Notes under the pieces: model-generated | Databases searched by the model: none | Told to the model about the DNA's origin: nothing | Seen by the model: the letters and a program-made list of their open reading frames with translations, nothing else | Translations under genes and position numbers: made by a program | Shown here: piece by piece, positions 1 to 6,320 of the stretch | Layout of the letters: each line of letters opens with the position of its first letter | How positions within the stretch are numbered: the first letter of the stretch is position 1 | DNA from: DASSKO01 sp035690425 | GTDB lineage: Bacteria; Actinomycetota; Actinomycetes; Propionibacteriales; Nocardioidaceae | Assembly (NCBI GenBank): GCA_035690425.1 | Contig: DASSKO010000088.1 | Span: 1-17,025 of the forward strand | Reading direction: 5' to 3' | DNA: 17,025 bases

Positions 1-61
1 GACCGGAGCGCACCGCAGCCCGCAACGTCACGCTCACGCCATCGCGGCGCGCCCGGGTCAC
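1..61 (-). CDS. Possible 5' end of an unidentified gene, cut by the window edge
   Basis: A minus-strand GTG at 61-59 follows a purine-rich GGGGGAG about five bases upstream, which could be a ribosome binding site. The frame stays open to the window edge and begins MTRARRDGVSVTLRAAVRSG. Third codon positions are almost all G or C, as expected for coding DNA in this genome, and the strand matches the neighbouring operon. Only 20 codons are visible and I do not recognise the protein. The same base periodicity would also fit a plus-strand frame entering from the left and stopping at 159-161, but GC at the third position drops in the second half of that frame. Treat this as tentative. Confidence 0.25.
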   Translation of the reverse strand, partial: MTRARRDGVSVTLRAAVRSG

Positions 62-152
62 GCTGCTCCCCCGCCCACCTGAAGCATGGCGCGTTCCGGG
101 GGACAAATCAGGCGGCGCAGACCCGGAACTCGCCACGGTGCGCAGCGAGCAT

Positions 153-175
153 GAAGAAGGCCGGTGACCTCACCG
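153..175 (-). terminator. Probable intrinsic terminator of tRNA-Ala
   Basis: Read on the minus strand, CGGTGAGGTCACCG (175-162) folds into a 5-6 bp hairpin and is followed by the T-rich run CCTTCTTC (160-153). It lies about 20 bases past the CCA end of the tRNA, where a tRNA terminator is expected. The stem is short and the T tract is interrupted, so strength is uncertain. Confidence 0.5.
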
Positions 176-195
176 ATCACCGACCGCTCACTTCA

Positions 196-271
196 TGGTG
201 GAGCTGAGGGGACTCGAACCCCTGACCCCCTGCATGCCATGCAGGTGCGCTACCAGCTGCGCCACAGCCCC
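196..271 (-). tRNA. tRNA-Ala (anticodon GGC)
   Basis: The minus strand folds as a complete 76-nt tRNA. The acceptor stem GGGGCTG pairs with CAGCTCC (one G-U pair). The anticodon stem CCTGC/GCAGG carries the loop ATGGCAT, giving anticodon GGC, which reads alanine codons GCC and GCU. The T arm is AGGGG-TTCGAGT-CCCCT. The discriminator is A and the CCA end is encoded. It has its own promoter-like sequence (303-331) and a downstream hairpin (153-175), so it is probably transcribed separately from the gpgP-like gene beside it. In Mycobacterium tuberculosis, too, a tRNA-Ala lies near gpgP, as far as I recall. Confidence 0.97.
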
Positions 272-302
272 AGGGCCACCCGGTTTCCCGGGCAGCCCGG
301 AC

Positions 303-331
303 AGTCTAGCCAGAGTCCTCGCACAGACGAA
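303..331 (-). promoter_or_regulatory. Probable promoter of tRNA-Ala
   Basis: On the minus strand, TTCGTC (331-326) and TAGACT (308-303) are separated by 17 nt. The -10 hexamer is the same as the one in the rplU promoter at 8644-8649; the -35 is weak. Transcription would begin near 296, about 25 nt before the mature tRNA 5' end. The site lies between the gpgP-like stop codon and the tRNA. Confidence 0.55.
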
Positions 332-337
332 ATCCGG

Positions 338-1012
338 CTAGGAGACGGTGCTTCCCACCTCGTCGTCGGCCGCCAGGTCGTCGGTCAGCACCGGCTCCGG
401 AAGTGTCCCGGCGTTGTACTCGACCAGCTGCCAGTGCCCTGCCCTGGTCTGGGTCAGCACGTTCCATGCGCAGTTCGACATCCCGCCCAGCGACCGGGAC
501 AGCTCCCCGGGGAGGCCGAGGAAGCGCCACATCCCGCTGCGCAGCGAGCCACCGTGGGCGACGACGACACCGGTCTCGCCGGGCTCGAGCGCCTCGACCA
601 CGTCGCGCATCGCCGCCGCAGCACGCTCGGCGACCTCCTCCTCGCTCTCCCCGCCAGGGGCCGGCGGCGGCACCTCACCGTGGGTCCAGGCATGCCAGAT
701 CTCCGGCCAGAGCTGCTCGACCTCGTCGATGGTGCGCCCCTCGCGCTCACCGAGATGGACCTCACGCAGCCGCACATCGGTGTGCACCTCGACGCCGCTC
801 ACCGTGGCCAGCTCCTGCGCCGTACGCCGCGCCCGCGCCAGGTCACTGGACACGATCATCGACGGGCTCAGCGATGCAAGACGGGCGGCGGCGTCGCGCG
901 CCTGCCGCAGCCCCACGGCATCGAGGTCCACGTCGGTCTGGCCCTGGGCGCGCCGCTGCAGGTTCCACGCGGTCTGGCCATGCCGCCAGAGCACCAGACG
1001 CCGGCCCCTCAT
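338..1012 (-). CDS. gpgP: Histidine phosphatase, probable glucosyl-3-phosphoglycerate phosphatase
   Basis: This 224-aa protein of the histidine phosphatase (phosphoglycerate mutase-like) superfamily begins MRGRRLVLWRHGQT. It has the RHG motif with the phospho-accepting His at residue 11, an SSDLARAR segment with Arg60, LREVHLGE near residue 84 and the second catalytic His in VAHGG (about 153). The start and the GGMSNCAW segment near 176 resemble mycobacterial GpgP (Rv2419c), which also follows rsfS and nadD. GpgP dephosphorylates glucosyl-3-phosphoglycerate to glucosylglycerate, a precursor of methylglucose lipopolysaccharides and a compatible solute. The ATG at 1012 overlaps the rsfS stop (ATGA), so translation is probably coupled. 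No other gene of that pathway is in the window, so substrate assignment rests on synteny and motif resemblance; a broader phosphatase remains possible. Confidence 0.75.
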   Translation of the reverse strand: MRGRRLVLWRHGQTAWNLQRRAQGQTDVDLDAVGLRQARDAAARLASLSPSMIVSSDLARARRTAQELATVSGVEVHTDVRLREVHLGEREGRTIDEVEQLWPEIWHAWTHGEVPPPAPGGESEEEVAERAAAAMRDVVEALEPGETGVVVAHGGSLRSGMWRFLGLPGELSRSLGGMSNCAWNVLTQTRAGHWQLVEYNAGTLPEPVLTDDLAADDEVGSTVS

Positions 1013-1398
1013 GCGGAGCTGTCTCCGCGCCGGTCGTGCACCGTGGTGGGGAGGCCGATCAGCGGGCAGTCGCCCCACAGCCGCTCGAGCGCGTAGAACG
1101 CGCGCTCCTCGGCGTGCTGCACGTGCACCACGATGTCGGTGAAGTCCAGCAGCACCCAGCGTCCGTCGCGCTGGCCCTCCCGGCGCACCGGCTTGGCGCC
1201 GGCCTCGCGCAGCCTATCCTCAATCTCGTCGACGATCGACTTGACCTGCCGGTCGTTGGGTGCCGAGCAGAGCAGGAAGGCATCGGTGATCACCAGCTGC
1301 TCGGAGACGTCGAAGGCGATGATGTCGTCGGCCAGCTTGTCCGATGCCGCCTCGGCGGCGACATGGACCAGCTCGACGGCGCGTTCGGTTGCAGCCAC
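1009..1398 (-). CDS. rsfS: Ribosomal silencing factor RsfS
   Basis: This 129-aa protein of the RsfS/Iojap (DUF143) family binds ribosomal protein L14 and blocks joining of the 30S and 50S subunits when nutrients are scarce. Family segments visible are DAFLLCSAPNDRQVKSIVDE, GRWVLLDFTDIVVHV and ERAFYALERLWGD. I chose GTG at 1398 because TGAGG lies about six bases upstream, overlapping the nadD stop, and because the length then matches the family. The longer frame up to 1488 would run back into nadD. It starts seven bases after nadD ends and overlaps the gpgP-like gene by four bases, so the three form one transcription unit. Confidence 0.93.
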   Translation of the reverse strand: MAATERAVELVHVAAEAASDKLADDIIAFDVSEQLVITDAFLLCSAPNDRQVKSIVDEIEDRLREAGAKPVRREGQRDGRWVLLDFTDIVVHVQHAEERAFYALERLWGDCPLIGLPTTVHDRRGDSSA

Positions 1399-1405
1399 GC
1401 GTGCC

Positions 1406-2026
1406 TCAGCTCGTTTCTTTGCGGTAGAGCGATCGTTTGGCGATGTACTGCACGACGCCGTCGGGCACCAGATACCAGACCGGTTCACCGGCCAGCACCC
1501 GGTTGCGGCATGCGGTCGAGGAGATCGCCAGCGCCGGGATCTCCACGATCGTCACCCGGTCCTGCGGCAGGCCCTCCAGGGTCTGCTCGTCGATGTGGTG
1601 CCCGGGCCGGGTGCAGCCCACGAAGTGGGCGAGCTCGAAGACCTCGTCGGCGTCACGCCAGGTGAGGATCTGCGCCAAGGCGTCAGCACCGGTGATGAAG
1701 TAGAGCTCGACGTCGGGGTGCTGGAGATGCAGGTCGCGCAGGGTGTCGACCGTGTACGTCGGCCCGTCGCGGTCGATGTCGACCCGGCTCACCGAGAACC
1801 GCGGGTTGCTTGCGGTGGCGACCACCGTCATCAGGTAGCGGTCCTCGGCGGCCGACACCTCTCGGTGGGACTTCTGCCATGGCTGACCGGTGGGGACGAA
1901 GACCACCTCGTCGAGGTCGAACCACGCCTGCACCTCGCTGGCAGCCACAAGGTGGCCATGATGCACCGGATCGAACGTGCCTCCCATCACTCCCAGGCGG
2001 CGAACCTGCCTCGAAGCCGCGCTCAT
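1406..2026 (-). CDS. nadD: Nicotinate-nucleotide adenylyltransferase
   Basis: This 206-aa cytoplasmic enzyme transfers AMP from ATP to nicotinate mononucleotide, giving deamido-NAD, the penultimate step of NAD synthesis. It has the nucleotidyltransferase signature GGTFDPVHHGH at residues 15-25 and the ISSTACR motif at 168-174 (the ISSTxxR motif that binds the ATP phosphates). The length is typical. The start is ATG at 2026; the ribosome binding site is weak (GCGGAC). It follows the 49-aa membrane protein gene by 22 bases and precedes rsfS by seven, an arrangement shared with many bacteria. Confidence 0.95.
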   Translation of the reverse strand: MSAASRQVRRLGVMGGTFDPVHHGHLVAASEVQAWFDLDEVVFVPTGQPWQKSHREVSAAEDRYLMTVVATASNPRFSVSRVDIDRDGPTYTVDTLRDLHLQHPDVELYFITGADALAQILTWRDADEVFELAHFVGCTRPGHHIDEQTLEGLPQDRVTIVEIPALAISSTACRNRVLAGEPVWYLVPDGVVQYIAKRSLYRKETS

Positions 2027-2048
2027 CCGACGTCCGCGCCGCTGCTCA

Positions 2049-2198
2049 TCAGGAGTGCGGCCGGCCCTTGCCGAAGATCAGCATGCCGACGAGCAGGAGC
2101 AGCAGGATGCCGAGGGCTACCAGCCCGTACACGTAGGGCTCTGCCGGCAGCTCGTTGGCGTGCTCGGTCTCGGCGGCAAGCAGGAGGGTCATACGCAT
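2049..2198 (-). CDS. Small single-pass membrane protein, function unknown
   Basis: This 49-aa open frame begins MRMTLLLAAETEHANE and ends in two tandem stop codons (2051-2046). Residues about 24-42 form one hydrophobic helix (YGLVALGILLLLLVGMLIF), followed by the short basic tail GKGRPHS. The first part holds several acidic residues, which suggests an outside N-terminus and an inside C-terminus by the positive-inside rule. A TAGATT hexamer ends seven bases before the ATG, the spacing expected of a leaderless actinobacterial transcript, and no ribosome binding site is visible. This promoter could drive the whole unit of this gene, nadD, rsfS and the gpgP-like gene. I do not recognise a named family. 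Confidence 0.72.
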   Translation of the reverse strand: MRMTLLLAAETEHANELPAEPYVYGLVALGILLLLLVGMLIFGKGRPHS

Positions 2199-2205
2199 AG
2201 GCCGC

Positions 2206-2211
2206 AATCTA
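2206..2211 (-). promoter_or_regulatory. Probable -10 element for the 49-aa protein / nadD / rsfS / gpgP unit
   Basis: The minus strand carries TAGATT, followed by seven bases and then the ATG at 2198. This is the layout of a leaderless promoter. No convincing -35 hexamer is visible, which is common in high-GC actinobacteria. It lies in the 32-bp gap after proA, so the nadD unit need not depend on readthrough from proA. Confidence 0.45.
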
Positions 2212-2230
2212 CCGGACGCGGGACCATTGC

Positions 2231-3544
2231 TCAGGCCCGGACCTGACCGGTGCCGGTCACGACGTACTTGGTCGAGGTCAGCTCGGTCAGCCCCATCGGT
2301 CCACGCGCGTGCAGCTTCTGCGTGGAGATGCCGATCTCGGCACCGAACCCGAACTCTCCGCCGTCAGTGAACCGCGTCGACGCGTTGACGACCACGGCGG
2401 CGGCGTCGACCTGGGCGACGAACTGCTGGGCGGCCGGCTGCGACCCGGTGACGATCGCCTCGGTGTGCCCGGTGCCGTGTCGCCGGATGTGCCCCACGGC
2501 CGACTCGAGCGAGTCGACCACAGCAGCCGCGAGGTCGAGCGAGAGATACTCCGCGTCGAAGTCCTCCTGCTCGGCGGGTACGACGCTGCTGTTGCCGTTC
2601 GCGACCGCGCAGTCGACGACCGAGGCGTCGCCGTGCACGGTGACGCCGCGCGCCGCCATCTCCTTGAGCACCCGCGGCAGGAAGGCCGCCGCGACGTCGC
2701 GGTGCACGAGCAGGGACTCGGCGGCGTTGCACACGCTGGGCCGGTGCGTCTTGGCGTTCACGACGATGCCGAGCGCCATGTCGAGGTCGGCCGCGGCGTC
2801 GACGTACACGTGACAGTTGCCGACGCCGGTCTCGATCACCGGCACGGTCGAGCCCTCCACCACACTGCGGATCAGCTCCGCGCCGCCGCGTGGGATCAGC
2901 ACGTCGACGAGCCCGCGCGCCCGCATCAGCTGCCGCACCGAGTCGCGGCTCTGCCCAGGCACCGCCTGCACCACATCGGCCGGCATGCCGCTGTCCTCCG
3001 CGGCGCGGCGCAGGGTCTCGATGATCGCGGAGTTGGAGTCCCGTGCCGACGAGGAGCCGCGGAGCAACACGGCGTTGCCGCTCTTCAGGCATAGCCCCGC
3101 AGCGTCGGCGGTGACATTCGGACGGCCCTCGTAGATGATGCCGACAACCCCGAACGGCACCCGCACCTGACGCAGCTCCAGCCCGTTGGGCAGGGTGGAC
3201 CCGCGCACCACCTCGCCACAGGGGTCGGCGAGCGCGGCCACGTCCCGCAGCCCGTGCGCCATCGCGGCGACCCGGTCGGCGTCGAGCGCCAACCGGTCGA
3301 TCATCGCCTCCGGCGTACCCGCCGCGCGAGCGCGTTCGACGTCGCGGGCGTTCGCGGTGAGAATCTCGCCGGTGGCGTCCACCAGCGACTGCGCCATCAT
3401 CGCCAGCGCCCGGTCCTTGTCGGCCCGGGTGCGGGCGCCCAGCACCCGCGCAGCGGCGCGCGCCCGCACGGCCACGTCCTGCACCGCGTCGCCCTCTGCC
3501 GCGTCATCCGGTACCGCGTCGCTCTGGACCGCCTCATTCTCCAT
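2231..3544 (-). CDS. proA: Gamma-glutamyl phosphate reductase
   Basis: This 437-aa enzyme uses NADPH to reduce gamma-glutamyl phosphate to glutamate 5-semialdehyde, the second step of proline synthesis. It belongs to the aldehyde dehydrogenase superfamily. Recognisable segments are VPFGVVGIIYEGRPNVT, the catalytic cysteine in HRPSVCNAAESLLVH (about residue 272), and FGFGAEIGISTQKLHARGPM near the C-terminus. The ATG at 3544 is preceded by GGGAG at suitable distance. The first 25 or so residues are an acidic, alanine-rich extension (about five DA/EA-type steps) that makes the protein slightly longer than the usual 415-420. The frame stays open far upstream, but that part is antisense to the kelch gene and is not coding. 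Its partner proB is separated from it by two genes. Confidence 0.96.
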   Translation of the reverse strand: MENEAVQSDAVPDDAAEGDAVQDVAVRARAAARVLGARTRADKDRALAMMAQSLVDATGEILTANARDVERARAAGTPEAMIDRLALDADRVAAMAHGLRDVAALADPCGEVVRGSTLPNGLELRQVRVPFGVVGIIYEGRPNVTADAAGLCLKSGNAVLLRGSSSARDSNSAIIETLRRAAEDSGMPADVVQAVPGQSRDSVRQLMRARGLVDVLIPRGGAELIRSVVEGSTVPVIETGVGNCHVYVDAAADLDMALGIVVNAKTHRPSVCNAAESLLVHRDVAAAFLPRVLKEMAARGVTVHGDASVVDCAVANGNSSVVPAEQEDFDAEYLSLDLAAAVVDSLESAVGHIRRHGTGHTEAIVTGSQPAAQQFVAQVDAAAVVVNASTRFTDGGEFGFGAEIGISTQKLHARGPMGLTELTSTKYVVTGTGQVRA

Positions 3545-3721
3545 CTCGCCATTCTCCCGCGAGCGGACAAATTTGGGCCGAGTCTCAGCCACCGAGAGGC
3601 TGGACCCGGTCGAGATGCTCGCACTTTGGACACGGGGTACATGTGGCCACTCGCGAGAGGGGGCGGACGCACCGGGGGTGAAGAGGCCAGGGAAACTTGG
3701 GCGAAGTGGAAGAATCGGCAC

Positions 3722-4708
3722 GTGTCCCGACGCATCCTCGCGATGGCCGCCATCGGCCTGCTCACTCTCAGCGCCTGCAGCGGCGACGGCGATGCCAGTG
3801 CCCGCGCCGCCGCCGAGCCCACGCCCGCGGTGACGAGTGAGGCCGCTCCCCCCGTGCCGGAGCTGCCGGTATGGCAGCCGCGGGCACCGATCGGCACCCC
3901 GCGCGACGACTTCGCGACCGCGGTCGTGGGTGACCAGATCTGGACCTTCGGTGGCATGACGGGAGCCCGCGGCACCCGGCTCACCAGCACCGAGGTCTAC
4001 GACGCCGGCGAGGACACCTGGCGGTACGGACCCGAGGTCCCCACGGGGTTGGCGTCGTTCGAAGGCGTCGCGGTCGGCGACCAGGTCTACCTCTTCGGCG
4101 GCCTGGACGCCCAGGCCGAGGCCAGCGACTACGCCGCGGTGCTCGACACCAAGACCGGCACGTGGACGAAGCTCCCACCGCTGCCGCACGCGCGCTACGC
4201 GCACGACGTCGGCGTAGTTGACGGCCTGGTCTACGTGGTGGGCGGTGAGTCCGACGGCGAGTACGTCGAGCAGGTCGACGTGTTCGACCCGGCGACCGAC
4301 ACCTGGACCGACGGTGGCGACATGCCGCATCCGCGGTCGTCGATCGACCTCGTGCCGCTGGATGGCGTGATCTACGTGCTGGGCGGCTGGGAGGTGTCCG
4401 AGCCGACCGGCCGAGTGCAGATCTACGACCCGGCGACCAAGACCTGGACGAACGGAACCCCGCTGCCCCAGCCGATGTCACGAGGCGGCGCCGCGGCGGC
4501 CGACGGCAGGATCTGGGTGTCACATCACGAGTTCTCGGCGGTCTACGACCCGGCGACCGAGGCTTGGTCGCCGGCGAACCCGATGACCGTGCCACGGCAT
4601 GGGCTCGGCTACGTCGCCGTCGGCGACCGGATCTACGGCATCGGTGGCTGCACGCAGTCGCCGCTGCGCGACGTGTCCTTCGTCGACGTACTCGACGTCC
4701 GGGGCTGA
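3722..4708 (+). CDS. Kelch-repeat lipoprotein
   Basis: This 328-aa exported protein starts at GTG 3722, nine bases after GGAAG. Residues 1-19 are a lipoprotein signal peptide: basic SRR, a hydrophobic stretch, then the lipobox LSAC with Cys19 as the lipidated residue. A short Ala/Pro/Glu-rich linker follows to about residue 55. The rest is a run of six kelch-like blades, recognised by hydrophobic-GD/DG-x-(I/V)(Y/W)-x(2)-GG cores (for example GDQVYLFGG, DGLVYVVGG, DGVIYVLGG, GDRIYGIGG) and YDPAT-x-W turns. The fifth blade reads DGRIWVSHH and lacks the GG pair. Six blades would close one beta-propeller on the outer face of the membrane. It stands alone on the plus strand between proA and the 117-aa gene. 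Its binding partner is unknown. Confidence 0.88.
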   Translation: MSRRILAMAAIGLLTLSACSGDGDASARAAAEPTPAVTSEAAPPVPELPVWQPRAPIGTPRDDFATAVVGDQIWTFGGMTGARGTRLTSTEVYDAGEDTWRYGPEVPTGLASFEGVAVGDQVYLFGGLDAQAEASDYAAVLDTKTGTWTKLPPLPHARYAHDVGVVDGLVYVVGGESDGEYVEQVDVFDPATDTWTDGGDMPHPRSSIDLVPLDGVIYVLGGWEVSEPTGRVQIYDPATKTWTNGTPLPQPMSRGGAAAADGRIWVSHHEFSAVYDPATEAWSPANPMTVPRHGLGYVAVGDRIYGIGGCTQSPLRDVSFVDVLDVRG

Positions 4709-4716
4709 GCCGAGCC

Positions 4717-4732
4717 CGTCCGCGGGCGGACG
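4717..4732. terminator. Hairpin between convergent genes, possible bidirectional terminator
   Basis: CGTCCG-CGGG-CGGACG forms a perfect 6-bp GC stem with a four-base loop, extendable by GCC/GGC across a bulge. It begins eight bases after the kelch stop codon and ends ten bases before the stop of the convergent 117-aa gene. There is no T tract, so it may slow polymerase or protect 3' ends rather than terminate strongly. Confidence 0.45.
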
Positions 4733-4742
4733 TGGCGAGGTG

Positions 4743-5096
4743 TCAGTACGGCCGTGGGGTGGGGTTCGGCATCCCGACCGCGGCAGGCGTCCCCTGGGCC
4801 GCGCGCTGCTGGAACGTCTCGCGCTCGAGCACTTCGAGCCCGACGACCTCCCAACCCGGCAGCCCGCACGATGCCCGGTGCTCGTTCCACAGCCGCAGGG
4901 CCAGCGACGCGGCGTCGAGCATCCCATCCGACTCCTCCCAGTACTGCAGCTCGGCGCGCGAGGACCGGTAGCGCAGCGAGTGCAGGAACGGTTGCTCGTC
5001 ACCCAGCCGGACCAGCCCGGCGCACACCGCATCGGGGTCGTGCTCGCACCCCGCCACGGTAAGCGTGACGTGCCAGAGGCGATGCGAGTCGGTCAC
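4743..5096 (-). CDS. Conserved-looking 117-aa protein, function unknown
   Basis: I do not recognise a named family. The protein starts VTDSHRLWHVTLTVAGCEHD and is soluble, with no signal peptide or membrane helix. It looks like a small alpha/beta fold: a strand (LWHVTLTVAG), a helix with DPDAVCAGLVRL, a strand pair (SLRYRSSRAELQYW), then a helix (DAASLALRLWNEHRASC) and a strand (GWEVVGLEVLE). The last 20 residues are Gln/Ala/Pro-rich and probably disordered. GTG at 5096 is preferred over TTG at 5099 because GGAGG then sits five bases upstream. The gene follows proB by 69 bases on the same strand and is probably co-transcribed with it. Confidence 0.82.
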   Translation of the reverse strand: MTDSHRLWHVTLTVAGCEHDPDAVCAGLVRLGDEQPFLHSLRYRSSRAELQYWEESDGMLDAASLALRLWNEHRASCGLPGWEVVGLEVLERETFQQRAAQGTPAAVGMPNPTPRPY

Positions 5097-5165
5097 CAAG
5101 ACCTCCGGACTGTGGAAGGGAGTCGGGACACCAGTGTGTCCGCTGGGCAGCGGGCTGTCAGCACT

Positions 5166-6320
5166 TCACCCCGATGGTGGCAGCACCACCAGGTCGTCCC
5201 GGTGCACGACCTCGCGGCCGTAGCCGGAACCAAGCTCACGGCCGAGGTCGTGCGTGCTGCGACCCAGCAGGTCGGGCAACTCGGCACTGTCGTAGTTGAC
5301 CAGCCCTCGGCCCACACACGTGCCGGCGGGGTCGAGCAGGCTGACCGGGTCGCCGGCTTCGAACGTCCCGCGGATGGCGACGATACCGGCCGGCAACAGT
5401 GATGCCCGCCGATGCACGACCGCGTCGACGGCCCCCGCGTCGAGCAGCAGCTCGCCCACCGGCTCGGTGGCGTGCTCCAGCCACAGCAGCCGCGTGGGCC
5501 GCCGGCGGCCAGTGGGATGGAACAGCGTGCCGACGTCCTCACCGCGCATCACCTCGGCCGCCGATGCTGCGGAGGCGAGTACGACGGGAATGCCGGCCCG
5601 GGTGGCGATCCGGGCGGCCTCGATCTTCGTCACCATGCCACCGGTGCCGACGTCGGTGGCGGGCCGGCCAATGCTGATCCCGGCCAGGTCGTCCTCGCCG
5701 CGCACCTCCGGCACCCGGGAGCTGGCCGAGCGCCGCGGGTCGCCGTCGTAGAGCGCGTCGACGTCGGAGAGCAGCACCAGCAAGTCGGCGTGCACCAGGT
5801 GCGCCACCAGTGCGGCCAGCCGGTCGTTGTCGCCGAAGCGGATCTCGGTCGTGGCCACCGTGTCGTTCTCGTTGACGATCGGCACGACACCGAGCTCGAG
5901 CAGCTTGGCGAACGTGCGGTAGGCGTTGCGGTAGTGGGTCCGGCGCGTGACGTCGTCGAGCGTCAGCAGCACCTGGCCGGTGCGCAGGCCGTGCCGAGCG
6001 AAGGCGTCGGTATAGCGGTGCACGAGCAGGCCCTGCCCGACGCTGGCCGCTGCCTGCTGGGTGGCGAGGTCGCGTGGGCGCCGCGACAACCTCAGCGGCG
6101 CAAGCCCAGCGGCGATCGCACCAGAGGAGACCAGCACGACCTCGGTCCCGCGGTCGCGTACCTCGGCGAGGGCGACGACCAGCGCGGTCAGCCGCGCCTC
6201 GTCGATTCCGCCGTCGGTCGAGCTGAGCGACGACGACCCGACCTTGACCACGATCCGCGCTGCGGACCCCAGGTCGGCGCGCGACGTGGGCGGCGGGGCA
6301 GGATCGGTCCGCTGCTTCAC
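5166..6320 (-). CDS. proB: Glutamate 5-kinase with C-terminal PUA domain
   Basis: This 384-aa enzyme phosphorylates the gamma-carboxyl of glutamate with ATP, the first and usually proline-inhibited step of proline synthesis. The amino acid kinase domain spans about residues 20-255, with KVGSSSL (26-32), VLVSSGAIAAG (62-72), PIVNENDTV (147-155), FGDNDRLAALVA (162-173) and GTGGMVTKIEAA (226-236). A PUA domain follows at about 283-378. The start is GTG at 6320, preceded by GGAGG and overlapping the obgE stop by four bases (GTGA), so translation is likely coupled. The first 20 residues are a Pro/Thr-rich leader not needed for the fold. The obgE-proB order is common in actinobacteria; here proA is displaced by the 117-aa and kelch genes. 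Confidence 0.96.
   Translation of the reverse strand: MKQRTDPAPPPTSRADLGSAARIVVKVGSSSLSSTDGGIDEARLTALVVALAEVRDRGTEVVLVSSGAIAAGLAPLRLSRRPRDLATQQAAASVGQGLLVHRYTDAFARHGLRTGQVLLTLDDVTRRTHYRNAYRTFAKLLELGVVPIVNENDTVATTEIRFGDNDRLAALVAHLVHADLLVLLSDVDALYDGDPRRSASSRVPEVRGEDDLAGISIGRPATDVGTGGMVTKIEAARIATRAGIPVVLASAASAAEVMRGEDVGTLFHPTGRRRPTRLLWLEHATEPVGELLLDAGAVDAVVHRRASLLPAGIVAIRGTFEAGDPVSLLDPAGTCVGRGLVNYDSAELPDLLGRSTHDLGRELGSGYGREVVHRDDLVVLPPSG

Noticed and set aside
3..161. Plus-strand frame entering from the left edge and stopping at 159-161
   Set aside because: Third-position GC falls in its second half and its end overlaps the tRNA terminator stem region; the orientation disagrees with the neighbours. 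Kept only as an alternative to the tentative gene at 1-61.
164..1096. Plus-strand open frame across tRNA-Ala and the gpgP-like gene
   Set aside because: It runs through a tRNA and antisense to a clear histidine phosphatase.
3545..4330. Upstream extension of the proA frame by 262 codons
   Set aside because: It is antisense to the kelch lipoprotein, which has a signal peptide and repeats. ProA has a good start with a ribosome binding site at 3544 and normal length from there.
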